DNA of 64,000 nucleotides from Actinoplanes sp. M2I2 (GCF_023544445.1 NZ_JALPVJ010000005.1:644241-708240), one strand, 5' to 3'. Shown: positions 26,297 to 35,504, counted from the stretch's first letter. Notes: generated from the sequence alone by a model not told the origin. Made by a program: numbers and translations.

Positions 26297-28465
26297 CTAT
26301 TCCTTGGTGCCCGCTGCGCGTACCGGGGGGACCCGGAGCAGGCGGCTCACCGGCAGGATCGTGGTCGCCAGGGCCAGCGCGGCCGTCCCGCCCAGCACGA
26401 TCACCCAGCCCAGCGGCGGGATGTAGGGCAGGAACGTCCCGGTCAGCGCGTGCACCACCGCGATCAGCGTCGCCCCGGCGATCAGGGCGCCGACCGTCAG
26501 CGACGTCCCCAGCAGACCGACCTGCTCGGCGTTCACCATCCGCCGCACCTGCCGCCGGGTGACCCCGGCCAGCCGCAGCAGGGCCAGCTCGCGGCCCCGG
26601 GCCAGCGCGGCCATGACCATGGTGTTGCCGGCCGCCAGCGCGGCGTAGCCGACCATCACGGCGATCAGCAGCTTGTTGAGCCAGGCGGTGACGGCCAGGT
26701 CCCGGCTGAGCCGGCCGGTGAGCTCGTCGGTCGTGGTGACCGTGCCGAACGCGGCGAGTTGCTGGTCGGCGCCGCCCTGGGTGCGGACGAGCACCTCGTC
26801 GTACGTGCCGCCGGTCTGCGGCAGCAGGACGTCGCCGAAGCCGAGCCCCCGGTCGTAGATCGCCACCACCCGGGGCTTGACCGGGGTGCCGTCGGCCAGC
26901 CAGAGGTCCGCCGTGTCGCCCACCTTCCAGCTGGACGTGGACGCCTGCAGCGCCGAGACGGCGATCGTGCCGTCGGTCAGGCCGGCCAGACTGCCCTCCC
27001 GCACCTTGACGTCCATCGTGGACCGCAGCTGGGCCGGATCGGCCGCGCGGGCCACGGCCGGCTCGGCCCCGCCGAAGACGCGGACCACCACCGACGTGTT
27101 CCGGATGCCGGTCGCCGCCTCGACGCCGGGGATCTGCCGCACCTTGGCGACGGTCGCCGCCGGCAAACCTCCGGGCGCGGTCACCACCCGGTCGGCCAGC
27201 ATGCCTTCGCGGCTCTGGGCGACGGTCTGCCGCTGCAGGTTGTCCTGGAGGAACCACACCGAGCCGCCGAACCCGACCGACAGAACGAGAGCGCTCAGCA
27301 CCGCGGACATGCCGCGCGCGTTGACCCGCAGGTTGGCCGAGGCCAGGTCCCCCGAGACACCCCACACCGTACGCAGGACCGGCGCGAGCAGCCGTGCGGC
27401 GAACCCGTTGATCCAGGGCGCCAGGAGCGCGACCGCCAGCACGAAGAGGTAGAGCATGCCGACCGCCGCGGCCAGCGCGGCCGTGCCGCCCAGCGCGGCC
27501 GCGAAGAACAGCGACACCACGGCGCCGGCCAGCATGATCAGACCGGAGGCGAGCCGGACGCGACCGCCCTTGGCCGGTTCGACCGCGATCTCGCCCAGCG
27601 CCTCGGCCGGGCGGATCCGGGCGACGCGGCGGGCCGCGATCCGGGCCGCCAGCACCGCGACCAGCGTGGTCAGCGCGACCGCGACCAGGGCGGCGAGCCC
27701 GGGGTTGACGATCGGGAAGCCGTCCGGCAGGAAGCCGCGCGAGACGAGCTGGTCGTGCACCCAGCGGGTGGCCCACAGGCCGGCCGGCACGCCGATCACA
27801 GCCGAGGCCAGGCTCACCACCGCGGCCTCGGCGACGACCAGGCGGCGCACCTGGGCCGGGGTCGCGGCGATGGCGCGCAGGAGGGCCAGGTCACGACGGC
27901 GGTGCCGGACGGAGAGGCCGACCGTGCCGGCCACCACGAAGACGATCAGCATCACGACGTAACCGCCGAACGCCGAGCCGGCCGTGATCAGCAGCGATCG
28001 GGCCTCGATCGAGGAGGACGCCTCGGCCCAGCCGCGCTCGTCCCCGGCGTACGACTCGACGCCGGCGTCGCGGGCGAGCTTGTCGATCGCCGCGTACGCG
28101 CTGCCGGGCGCCTTGATCGTGATGGCGCCGGCCCGGCCGTCCTGGACGTTCACCGCCTGCACGTCCGTGACGCCGGGGACCGTACGGATCTGGTCGGCCA
28201 GACCGGCCGGGACGGTGCCCTCGGGCAGCGGCACCTCGGAGGTGGTGACCTCGCCGTCGAACTCCTTCGTGGACACGGTGATCTGCCGGTGGGCGACCAC
28301 GACGTCGGCCGCGGCGAACTGCTGCGGTTCGGGCTTGTACTGGAGGCCGGACTGCACGAAGACGGCCAGGCTCATCAGGATCATCACGCCGCCGGCCAGG
28401 GCGACCAGGGTGGCGACCGAGGCGCCGGGACGCTGGCGCAGCAGGCGCATCGCGAGCTTGAGCAT
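26297..28465 (-). CDS. FtsX-family ABC transporter permease (MacB-like)
   Basis: 722 residues. One N-terminal membrane helix is followed by a large extracytoplasmic domain, three helices with the FtsX/MacB motif (VRHRRRDLALLRAIAATPAQVRRLV), a second extracytoplasmic domain, and a last three-helix FtsX block (GRELALLRLAGVTRRQVRRMV). This duplicated layout is typical of actinobacterial antimicrobial-peptide or lipoprotein exporters. It starts 4 nt after its ATPase gene. Function is probably export or detoxification, controlled by the adjacent two-component system. Confidence 0.92.
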   Translation of the reverse strand: MLKLAMRLLRQRPGASVATLVALAGGVMILMSLAVFVQSGLQYKPEPQQFAAADVVVAHRQITVSTKEFDGEVTTSEVPLPEGTVPAGLADQIRTVPGVTDVQAVNVQDGRAGAITIKAPGSAYAAIDKLARDAGVESYAGDERGWAEASSSIEARSLLITAGSAFGGYVVMLIVFVVAGTVGLSVRHRRRDLALLRAIAATPAQVRRLVVAEAAVVSLASAVIGVPAGLWATRWVHDQLVSRGFLPDGFPIVNPGLAALVAVALTTLVAVLAARIAARRVARIRPAEALGEIAVEPAKGGRVRLASGLIMLAGAVVSLFFAAALGGTAALAAAVGMLYLFVLAVALLAPWINGFAARLLAPVLRTVWGVSGDLASANLRVNARGMSAVLSALVLSVGFGGSVWFLQDNLQRQTVAQSREGMLADRVVTAPGGLPAATVAKVRQIPGVEAATGIRNTSVVVRVFGGAEPAVARAADPAQLRSTMDVKVREGSLAGLTDGTIAVSALQASTSSWKVGDTADLWLADGTPVKPRVVAIYDRGLGFGDVLLPQTGGTYDEVLVRTQGGADQQLAAFGTVTTTDELTGRLSRDLAVTAWLNKLLIAVMVGYAALAAGNTMVMAALARGRELALLRLAGVTRRQVRRMVNAEQVGLLGTSLTVGALIAGATLIAVVHALTGTFLPYIPPLGWVIVLGGTAALALATTILPVSRLLRVPPVRAAGTKE

Positions 28466-28469
28466 GGTG

Positions 28470-29204
28470 TCAGCCCTTCCGCCGGGTCGCCAGGACCTCG
28501 GCAATCTTCTCGGCGCCCAGCTGGGGCAGGTCGCGGACGATCCGCCCGTCGGCCAGCACCAGGACGCGGTCGGCGTAGGAGGCGGCGACCGGGTCGTGGG
28601 TCACCATCACCACGGTCTGACCGAACTCGTCGACCATCGAGCGCAACAACCCGAGCACCTCGGCGGCCGTCTCGGTGTCGAGCGCCCCGGTCGGCTCGTC
28701 GGCGAAGACGACATCGGGCCGCACGGCCAGGGCCCGGGCGATGGCGACGCGCTGCTGCTGGCCGCCGGAGAGCTGGGCCGGGCGCCGGGTCAGGCTGTTG
28801 GTCAGGCCGACCCGCTCGATCACGCTGCCCAGCCAGTGCCAGTCGGGCTTCTCTCCGGCCAGCCGGGCCGGCAGCAGGATGTTCTCCTCGACGGTGAGCG
28901 CGCCGATCAGGTTGAAGGACTGGAAGACGAACCCGATGCGGTCGCGCCGCAGCTCGGTCAGCTTCGTCTCGGAGAGCTGGGAGAGTTCGGTGTCGCCCAC
29001 CCAGACCTGGCCCGAGGAGGGCCGGTCGAGGCCGGCGGCGGTCTGCAGCAGGGTGCTCTTGCCGGAGCCGGACGGGCCCATCACCGCGGTGAACGTGCCG
29101 CGGGCGAAGGCCGCGTCCACCCCGGCGAGGGCCGTCACCGGCTGCCCGTCCGTGGGGTACGTCCGGGTGAGGCCCTCCACCCGGACCGCGAGCATGTCGT
29201 TCAT
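28470..29204 (-). CDS. ABC transporter ATP-binding protein (MacB/LolD-like)
   Basis: 244 residues. Walker [19 protein letters not shown]-loop VFQSFNLIG, signature [16 protein letters not shown], Walker [13 protein letters not shown] and switch VTHD are complete. It energises the FtsX-type permease 4 nt downstream. ATG 29204 ([12 protein letters not shown]) gives normal family length; the frame open to 29258 adds only unsupported sequence. A palindrome at 29293-29308 lies ~90 bp upstream. Confidence 0.94.
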   Translation of the reverse strand: MNDMLAVRVEGLTRTYPTDGQPVTALAGVDAAFARGTFTAVMGPSGSGKSTLLQTAAGLDRPSSGQVWVGDTELSQLSETKLTELRRDRIGFVFQSFNLIGALTVEENILLPARLAGEKPDWHWLGSVIERVGLTNSLTRRPAQLSGGQQQRVAIARALAVRPDVVFADEPTGALDTETAAEVLGLLRSMVDEFGQTVVMVTHDPVAASYADRVLVLADGRIVRDLPQLGAEKIAEVLATRRKG

Positions 29205-29292
29205 CTTCAGGCGCCTCTCGGTGTGTTTCGCTGACACCGGAAACGCTATTTCGCACAACGGTCCATATCGATGAAGCCAGCAGGCCTCTTTG

Positions 29293-29308
29293 CGGTACAG
29301 CCTGCTGT
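29293..29308. promoter_or_regulatory. Palindrome between regulator and exporter genes
   Basis: GTACAGC-CT-GCTGTAC is a perfect 7+7 inverted repeat, between the response regulator stop (29316) and the exporter ATPase start (29204). The overlapping pair CAGCAGGC / GCCTGCTG (29276-29283 and 29298-29305) could also form a weak hairpin. It may be an operator for the NarL-type regulator or part of a terminator. Confidence 0.45.
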
Positions 29309-29315
29309 ACCCGGC

Positions 29316-29960
29316 CTATTGGCGCAGGTAGCGCAGCACCGCGGTGACCCGGCGGTCGGCCCGGTCGTCGGGAGCCAGGTCGAGCTTGGCGAAGATGCTG
29401 CGGATGTGTTTGTGCACCGCGCCCTCGGTGACGACCAGCCGCTCGGCGATCGCGGTGTTGCCCAGCCCCTCGGCCATCAGCGCGAGCACGTCCCGCTCAC
29501 GAGGGCTCAGCCGGGCCAGCGCGTCGTCCGGCCGGTTGCGGGCCAGCAGCAGCCCGACCACCTCGGGGTCGACCGCCGTGCCGCCGTCGGCCACCCGGTG
29601 CAGCGCCTCGAGGAACTGCTCGACCCGGCCCACCCGCTCCTTGAGCAGGTAACCCAGGCCGGCCGCGCCACCGGCCAGCAGGTCGGTGGCGAAGGCCTGC
29701 TCCACGTACGCCGAGAGCACAAGCACGGCCAGGCCGGGCAGCCGCCGGCGGGCCTCGACGGCGGCGACGATGCCCTCGTCGGTGTGCGTGGGCGGCATCC
29801 GCACGTCGACGATCGCCACGTCCGGTTTGTGCTCGTCGACGGCGGCCAGGAACGTGTCCGGGCCGTCGGTGGTCGCGACCACGTCCAGCGACTCGGCCCG
29901 CAGCAGCAGCGCGAGGCCCTCGCGCAGCAACGCGTCGTCCTCGGCGATCACAATCCGCAC
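29316..29960 (-). CDS. NarL/LuxR-family response regulator
   Basis: 214 residues. The receiver domain begins VRIVIAEDDALLREGL, with phosphoacceptor Asp in VAIVDVRMPPTHTDEG and Lys in YLLKERV. The C-terminal LuxR helix-turn-helix reads LSPRERDVLALMAEGLGNTAIAERLVVTEGAVHKHIRSIF. GTG 29960 follows GGAG at 5 nt and overlaps the kinase gene by 13 nt. With that kinase it probably controls the exporter genes next to it. Confidence 0.93.
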   Translation of the reverse strand: MRIVIAEDDALLREGLALLLRAESLDVVATTDGPDTFLAAVDEHKPDVAIVDVRMPPTHTDEGIVAAVEARRRLPGLAVLVLSAYVEQAFATDLLAGGAAGLGYLLKERVGRVEQFLEALHRVADGGTAVDPEVVGLLLARNRPDDALARLSPRERDVLALMAEGLGNTAIAERLVVTEGAVHKHIRSIFAKLDLAPDDRADRRVTAVLRYLRQ

Positions 29961-31174
29961 GGCAGCTCCACTCGCATCGTCGTCGGCCCCCCGGCCGGAC
30001 TGGTCAGGGTCAGGGTGCCGTCGTACGCCTCGACGCGCCGCCGGATGCCGGTGATGCCGGATCCGCCGCTTTCGTCGGCGCCGCCCCGGCCGTTGTCCTC
30101 GATGGTCAGCTTCAGCGTCTGATCCTCCATGCGGGCGGTGACCTGAACCGCGGTCGCACCGCTGTGCTTGGTGACGTTGGTGAGCGACTCGGCGACCACG
30201 AAGTAGGCCGTGGCCTCGACCGACACGGCGCAGCGACGGGGCAGATCGACGTCCAGGCGACAGGGCACGACGCAGTCGGCGGCCAGACCGGCCAGCGCGC
30301 CGTCGAGGCCACGCCCGTCCAGCACCGGCGGGAGGATGCCGCGCACGACCGTCCGCAACTCGGCCAGGGCCTGCTCGGCGGCCTCCTGTGCCCGGTCGAG
30401 CAGCTCGCCGGCGTCGGCCGGGTCGCGGGCCACCGCCCGCCGGGCCGCGCCGAGCAGCACGCTGACCGCGACCAGGCGGTTCTGCGCGCCGTCGTGCAGC
30501 GATCGTTCGATCCGGCGCAGTTCGGCGGCGTGCGCGTCGAGCGCGGCGGCCCGGGTGGCGGTGAGCTCGACGATGCGCAGCGAGAGGTCGGTGCCCGGCG
30601 GCGGCGCGAGCAGACGGCGGCCCGCCCAGGCCTGCGTCCGGACCAGCAGCGGGCCCACGAAGATGCCGACCACCAACCAGGCCAGGCCGTAGAGCGCCAC
30701 CCCCAGCGCGTCGAGCTGGCTGTGCACCGACCAGAACACCAGCCCCGGCGCCGAGTTGGGCGACACCGTCCACCACCACAGCGGATAGGTCACGTCCTGC
30801 ACCGCCGCCAGCGGGATGGTCAGACCGAAGATGCTGATCGCGAACCCGAGCGTCGCGTGCTCGGCGACCCAGGCCAGCTCGCGCCAGACCACCGGGTCCC
30901 GCCAGGCCCGCAGTCCCGGGCGCAAGGGCTCGGGGCCGATGATCTCGGGCCCCCACCGGGAGAGGCGGGCGCGCTCCCGGTCGGCGACCGCGCGCACCCC
31001 CCGCGCGGCCGACGGCGCCAGCACCAGGCCGACGCCGGCCAGGGAGGTCACCGCGACCACGCCCACCCAGACCATCAGGGCCAGGGCGAGGACCGCCGTG
31101 CCGAGCCCGCCGACGAGCCGTTCCAGGGTGTCGACCGCGGCGTACACGCGGCGCCGCAGAGCATCGACGATCAT
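29948..31174 (-). CDS. NarL-type sensor histidine kinase (HisKA_3)
   Basis: 408 residues. The N-terminal half has about four membrane segments (e.g. GTAVLALALMVWVGVVAVTSLAGVGLVL, LGVALYGLAWLVVGIFVG). The dimerisation helix has the phosphoacceptor in IERSLHDGAQNRLVAVSVLL. The ATPase domain has VVAESLTNVTKHS, IEDNGRGG and GSGITGIRRRVEAYDG. No large extracytoplasmic sensor is present, so it probably senses within the membrane or through the partner transporter. Coupled by overlap to the response regulator. Confidence 0.93.
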   Translation of the reverse strand: MIVDALRRRVYAAVDTLERLVGGLGTAVLALALMVWVGVVAVTSLAGVGLVLAPSAARGVRAVADRERARLSRWGPEIIGPEPLRPGLRAWRDPVVWRELAWVAEHATLGFAISIFGLTIPLAAVQDVTYPLWWWTVSPNSAPGLVFWSVHSQLDALGVALYGLAWLVVGIFVGPLLVRTQAWAGRRLLAPPPGTDLSLRIVELTATRAAALDAHAAELRRIERSLHDGAQNRLVAVSVLLGAARRAVARDPADAGELLDRAQEAAEQALAELRTVVRGILPPVLDGRGLDGALAGLAADCVVPCRLDVDLPRRCAVSVEATAYFVVAESLTNVTKHSGATAVQVTARMEDQTLKLTIEDNGRGGADESGGSGITGIRRRVEAYDGTLTLTSPAGGPTTMRVELPCGL

Positions 31175-31220
31175 GTCACGTGACCTTAGCGCCTGAATCC
31201 CAGCCGGCGACGGGCGTCGC

Positions 31221-32630
31221 TCAGCCTCGCCCCTGGAGCGCGCCGGGCACCCCACCCGGGGCGGGCAGCGGCCGCCGGGAAGCCCAGATGGCGCCGTTGA
31301 GCACGGCCCAGGCCACCCCGAGCAGCACGGCCGCGATCGTCTCGCTGAGGCTGCTCCAGCCCAGATAGACCCACGAGCCGGCACAGACGGTGAGGACGGC
31401 GGCGGCCACGGTCGTGACCGCGACGCGCCGGGGCCAGGTCAGCCGCCGGGCCAGCAGCCAGGCCAGCAGGCCGACGACCGCGGCCAGCTGGGCACATCGG
31501 CCGGAGGCGAGGGCGGCCAGGGCGGGGCCGGCGTCGCCCAGCGTCTCGCCGGTGCCCCGCACGACCAGCGGCATCGGGCCGCCGTACTCGAAGGCGGACG
31601 GGAAGATCACCTCCGGCCGGCTCTGCCAGGACGGCGGGGAGACCACGGCCAGGACGAGAGCCAGGACGGCCATCGGGGCCAGCGGGGCCAGGCTGTCCAC
31701 CAGGCTGCTGCGGCGCCACCAGGCGTGCGTCAGCGCGACGACGGCGGCCACGGCGAGCACCAGCTCCGGGCTGACCGAACTGGCCAGTTCGAGCGCGAAG
31801 CGATAGCCGTCGGACGTCCACTGTCCGCGGGCCCACGACGTCACCGCGTCGTCGGCGGCGGCGAGTCCGCTCAGCTCGACGATCAGCGGGATGACGGCGA
31901 CGAGCAGGGTCGCCAGCACCACCAGGGCGCCGAGGCTGGTCAGCAACCGCGTCACCCGGCCGTCCCGCAGCGCGGGCCGGCTCGGCGTCCGCAGCGCGGG
32001 CCAATTCGGCGTCCGCAGCGCGGGCCGGCTCGGCGTCCGCGGTGGGTGCCGGCCCAGCCAGCGACCGGCCAGCGCCAGGGCGATCAGCAGCGCGGTGAGC
32101 ACGGCCAGCGCGCCCCCGGCCCGTCCGGCGCGGGCCGCGAGCACGTCGTAGGAGGCGCCGGCCAGATAACTGCCCAGCACGAGCCAGAGCGCCCAGCCGA
32201 CCGCTGCCGGGCTGTGCCAGGCCACGAACGACCGGTACGGCACACCGTTCATCCCGGCCAGGCGGGGCACCAGCGTGCGGGCGCCGACCACCCACTGCCC
32301 GAAGAAGACGGCCCGCCCACCGTGCCGGTCGAAGATCCGCTCGGCCCGGTGCCAGTGCCGCTCCTTGACCCAGCGGGCCCGCGGTCCCCGGCGACGCCCG
32401 GCGACATATCCACCGGTGCCCCCGAGGACCGCCGCCCCCGTTGCGACCAGCACGGCCGGGACGATGCCCACCACCCCCTCGTTGGCGAGCAACCCCAGCG
32501 CGACCAGCGCCGTCGCCGAGGGCAGCACCAGCCCGGCGAGCAGCGCGGCCTCCGCGGCCACGAGCGCAGCGACGACGACCAGCACCAGCCCCGCGGGCAG
32601 CGCCCCGATCAAGTCTCCGACCGTCTGCAC
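31221..32630 (-). CDS. DedA-like membrane protein fused to a degenerate PAP2-like domain
   Basis: 469 residues. Residues 1-~200 are a DedA/SNARE-associated domain (AALLAGLVLPSATALVALG, GGTGGYVAGRRRG, FFGQWVVGARTLVPRLAGM). A basic Pro-rich linker contains three 8-residue repeats (RTPSRPAL type). The C-terminal ~230 residues have the helix pattern of PAP2 phosphatases, but the expected PSGH block reads PSAFEYGG and the SRxxxxxHxxxD block reads YLGWSSLSETIA. Catalytic His residues are therefore missing. DedA proteins take part in lipid (polyprenyl or phospholipid) flipping; the PAP2 part is probably structural or binding. GTG 32630 is the start used. Confidence 0.8.
   Translation of the reverse strand: MQTVGDLIGALPAGLVLVVVAALVAAEAALLAGLVLPSATALVALGLLANEGVVGIVPAVLVATGAAVLGGTGGYVAGRRRGPRARWVKERHWHRAERIFDRHGGRAVFFGQWVVGARTLVPRLAGMNGVPYRSFVAWHSPAAVGWALWLVLGSYLAGASYDVLAARAGRAGGALAVLTALLIALALAGRWLGRHPPRTPSRPALRTPNWPALRTPSRPALRDGRVTRLLTSLGALVVLATLLVAVIPLIVELSGLAAADDAVTSWARGQWTSDGYRFALELASSVSPELVLAVAAVVALTHAWWRRSSLVDSLAPLAPMAVLALVLAVVSPPSWQSRPEVIFPSAFEYGGPMPLVVRGTGETLGDAGPALAALASGRCAQLAAVVGLLAWLLARRLTWPRRVAVTTVAAAVLTVCAGSWVYLGWSSLSETIAAVLLGVAWAVLNGAIWASRRPLPAPGGVPGALQGRG
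31968..32039 (-). repeat. Three in-frame 24-bp repeats in the linker
   Basis: Three exact-length 24-bp units (31968-31991, 31992-32015, 32016-32039) encode RTPSRPAL, RTPNWPAL and RTPSRPAL between the two halves of the DedA-PAP2-like protein. The outer units are identical and the middle one differs at a few bases. Linker length can vary without frameshift. Confidence 0.9.
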
Positions 32631-32905
32631 GTAGGCAGACTAGGAAGGCGCGCACCCCAGGCGGATCGGTGAAAACCCCCTAAGCACCCCGGGGCCTCGC
32701 TCGCGTACAGCGCCCGCGTACAGCGCCCGGAAAACGTTTATCCCGATACGCGTCCGCCGAAACGTATTATTCCCGATCCTCTTTTCGGTTATCGATCTTC
32801 CGGGTTACCCGGCGTGTTGAATGGCGCATTCCGGCGCCGCGGAGTGCTTTCCTGATCATGCAACACCGAATAGTCGATACCGCCCTCCTGGAAGGGGAGT
32901 AAGAC

Positions 32906-33316
32906 ATGAACAAGGTGACGCGACTTCTGACGACGGCCGGTCTCGGCCTGCTGGCCGGCGTGGCCTTCGGGGTCGGACCGGCGCAGGCCGTGGAGGCCCC
33001 GGCGACCGCCTCGGCCCAGTCCCAGACCGGCTCGACGCAGGCCGACAGACACCGTGGCCGCGAGGTGACGGTGGGCTACTACCGCTCGATCCGGGCCTGT
33101 GAGCTGGCCGGTCGCATCGGTGAGCGGTTCGGCCGCTGGAACGACTACGACTGTGAATTCCAGCGGCGCGGCTTCCACCGCGGCACGTTCGCCCTCGAGG
33201 TCGAGCGCGGCTGGAGCTGGGGCCGCCCGGGTCACGACCGGGGCCACGACCGTTTCGGTGACCGTGGGCACGACCGTTTCGGTGACCGCGACGGGCGCGG
33301 GCCCCGCGGCCGCTGA
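32906..33316 (+). CDS. Small secreted protein with His-Asp-Arg-rich repeated tail
   Basis: 136 residues with a clear signal peptide (VTRLLTTAGLGLLAGVAFGVGPAQA). The mature part contains REVTVGYYRSIRACELAGRIGERFGRWNDYDCEF, with two Cys that could form a disulfide. The tail repeats GHDRFGDRGHDRFGDRD. ATG 32906 is well supported by GGGGAG upstream. I do not recognise a family. The charged His/Asp/Arg tail might bind metal or anionic polymer. The ~275 bp upstream are relatively AT-rich and carry a direct repeat GCGTACAGCGCCC (two copies near 32703-32728). Confidence 0.75.
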   Translation: MNKVTRLLTTAGLGLLAGVAFGVGPAQAVEAPATASAQSQTGSTQADRHRGREVTVGYYRSIRACELAGRIGERFGRWNDYDCEFQRRGFHRGTFALEVERGWSWGRPGHDRGHDRFGDRGHDRFGDRDGRGPRGR

Positions 33317-33469
33317 CAATTGTTCCGCTCAATCCGTACCACTTTTCCCGGCGTTTCCCCGACGCCTGAACGGCATTTCGCATTTCTGATGTGCGGCACG
33401 CTCCCGCGGGCCGCCGGAAAGGAGTCGCCCCGGGCCCCATTTCGCTGATCACGATCCCACGGGTCCCCG

Positions 33470-33502
33470 CCGGTGCCGGGCGCGTTTCGCGCCCGGCACC
33501 GG
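33470..33502 (+). terminator. Perfect 15-bp hairpin, possible U-less terminator
   Basis: CCGGTGCCGGGCGCG / CGCGCCCGGCACCGG with a 3-nt loop lies 150 bp after the small secreted protein gene and ~100 bp before the CopC gene. No T-run follows. Such very stable hairpins often end transcripts in high-GC actinomycetes, but a regulatory RNA structure is also possible. Confidence 0.5.
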
Positions 33503-33606
33503 TGCGTGCGCGACGATCGGCGGCACTTCCGCGGGCCGGGGAACGACCGGCAACCTCCGGCCGAACTACCATGGCGCCACGTACGCCTGCGGAAGGAACC
33601 GTTGAC

Positions 33607-34218
33607 ATGGCCAGACCCCGCCGCCCGAGGCTGACCCGCCTGCTCGTCGCGCTGGCCGCGACGCTGGCCGTGCTGCTGCCGGGCGCCCCGGCGTTCGCCC
33701 ACAACGCGCTGGCCCAGGCCACCCCGGCCAAGGGCGCCACCGTCAAGAAGGCCCCGACCAGCGTCAAGCTCAAGTTCCTGCAGAAGCTCAACCCCGACTA
33801 CACGACGATCACGGTCACCGGCGCGGCCAAGGTCGACGTCTCCGAGCCCAAGGTCGACGGGGCCACCGGCGCGGTCTCCTTCGACCCGCTGGCCAACGGC
33901 GCCTACACGGTCGCCTACCGCGTGGTCTCCAAGGACGGCCACACGGTCCAGGGCTCCTACAAGTTCACCGTCGCCGACCCGTCCGCGACGGCCGAGCCGC
34001 CCGCCGGCGACGCGCCGTCCGCGCCGGCGCCCGACGAGTCACTGGTCGCGGCGCCCCCGCCGCCGGCGAGCGCGGCCGCCCCGGCCCCGACCACCGACCT
34101 GGCCTCGGCGCAGGACGACGACTCCAGCACCGGTGTGATCGTCACGATCGCCGTCGTCGTCCTGGCCGCGCTGGGCCTCGGCGGCTTCCTCATCGCCCGC
34201 CGTCGCCGGACGACCTGA
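33607..34218 (+). CDS. CopC-domain surface protein with C-terminal membrane anchor
   Basis: 203 residues. Signal peptide (RLLVALAATLAVLLPGAPAFA) followed immediately by HNALAQATPAKGATVKKAPTSVKLKF. The mature N-terminal His, as in CopC/YobA proteins, is a copper ligand. GAYTVAYRVVSKDGHTVQGSYKFTV is the conserved end of the CopC fold and contains the second His (DGHTV). A Pro/Ala-rich linker leads to a membrane helix and RRRR tail. It probably binds copper at the cell surface. ATG 33607 follows GGAAGGA. No CopD gene is adjacent. Confidence 0.9.
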   Translation: MARPRRPRLTRLLVALAATLAVLLPGAPAFAHNALAQATPAKGATVKKAPTSVKLKFLQKLNPDYTTITVTGAAKVDVSEPKVDGATGAVSFDPLANGAYTVAYRVVSKDGHTVQGSYKFTVADPSATAEPPAGDAPSAPAPDESLVAAPPPPASAAAPAPTTDLASAQDDDSSTGVIVTIAVVVLAALGLGGFLIARRRRTT

Positions 34219-34219
34219 C

Positions 34220-35356
34220 ATGGAGCCCGAGCTGGGCGTCGCCGTCGTCGGTTTCGGCTGGATGGGCCGGGTGCACGCCCAGGCGTACGCCCGGGTCCCG
34301 CACCACTTCGCCGACGCCCGGCCGCTGCGGCTGGTGTCGGTGGCCGACGACGTGCCCGGGCGCGCCGAGGCGGCCGCCCGGCGGTACGGCTTCGAGGAGT
34401 CGACGGCCGACTGGCGCTCGCTGGTCGGTGACCCGCGGGTGCGGGCCGTCAGCATCACCACGCCCAACTTCCTGCACCGCGAGATGGGAAGCGCATTCGC
34501 GGCGGCCGGGCAGCACATCTGGATCGAGAAACCGGTGGGGCTGACGGCCGCCGACGCGCGCGCCATCGTCGGCGACATCCAGGTCACCGTGGGGTTCAAC
34601 TACCGCCACGCCCCGGCCGTCGAGAAGGCGCGGGGGATCATCGCGGACGGCGGGATCGGAACGGTCACCCACGCCCGGTTCCGGTTCCTCAGCGACTACG
34701 CGGCCCACCCCGACGGCGCGCTGAGCTGGCGCTTCGAACGAGCCCGGGGCGGCAACGGGGTGCTCGGCGACCTGGGCGCGCACGGCGTCGACCTGGTTCG
34801 CCACCTGCTCGGCGAGATCGACTCGCTGGTGGCCGACACCGCGATCTTCATCCCGGAACGCCCCCGCCCGACCACCGCGACGGCCGGTCACCAACGGGCC
34901 GCCGGCGAGCCCGGGCCGGTCGAGAACGACGACTACTTCGGCAGCCTGCTGCGGATGGTCTCGGGCGCCCGGGTGACCCTCGACTGCAGCCGCGTCGCCG
35001 TCGGCGAACAGAACAGCTACGGCTTCGAGATCCACGGCACGACCGGCGCGCTGTTCTGGGACTTCCGCCGCATGGGCGAGCTCGGCGTCGGCACCGGCCG
35101 GTCCTATCAGGACGAGCCGGTGCGCACCGTGTACGTCGGCCCCGCAGACGGCGACTTCGGGGCCTTCCAGCCGGGCGCCGGCATCCCCCTGAGCTTCGAC
35201 GACCTCAAGGTCATCGAGGCGGCCCGGTTCCTGCGGTCGGTGACCGACAATCAGCCGTACGGGCCGTCGCTGACCGACGCCATCCGGGCCGCCGAGGCAC
35301 TGGACGCGATGGAGCAGTCGGCCGCTTCCGGCCGCTGGGTCACGCTGCCCCGGTAA
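34220..35356 (+). CDS. Gfo/Idh/MocA-family oxidoreductase
   Basis: 378 residues. The N-terminal Rossmann fold reads LGVAVVGFGWMGRVHAQAYARV. HIWIEKPVGLTAADARAIV holds the EKP motif, followed by VTVGFNYRHAPAVEKA and NGVLGDLGAHGVDLVRHLLGEIDSL with the catalytic-type Asp/His. It would oxidise or reduce a sugar or inositol-like substrate with NAD(P). It starts 1 nt after the CopC-like gene, which suggests cotranscription, although the functional link is unclear. The next gene is also a sugar nucleotide/uronate-type dehydrogenase, which fits a carbohydrate role. Confidence 0.92.
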   Translation: MEPELGVAVVGFGWMGRVHAQAYARVPHHFADARPLRLVSVADDVPGRAEAAARRYGFEESTADWRSLVGDPRVRAVSITTPNFLHREMGSAFAAAGQHIWIEKPVGLTAADARAIVGDIQVTVGFNYRHAPAVEKARGIIADGGIGTVTHARFRFLSDYAAHPDGALSWRFERARGGNGVLGDLGAHGVDLVRHLLGEIDSLVADTAIFIPERPRPTTATAGHQRAAGEPGPVENDDYFGSLLRMVSGARVTLDCSRVAVGEQNSYGFEIHGTTGALFWDFRRMGELGVGTGRSYQDEPVRTVYVGPADGDFGAFQPGAGIPLSFDDLKVIEAARFLRSVTDNQPYGPSLTDAIRAAEALDAMEQSAASGRWVTLPR

Positions 35357-35504
35357 CCGGCGCGGCTGAGCCGGGCCAGGCCGGGCCGTCCTCCGAACCG
35401 ACTCAGGAGGAAGCCGACGACGCCGGCCGGGGCCGACGCCACGTACGGAACTCCGTCCGCGACTCCCGGGAAATCCATGTTCCAAGAGGGGTATCACGTC
35501 GACC

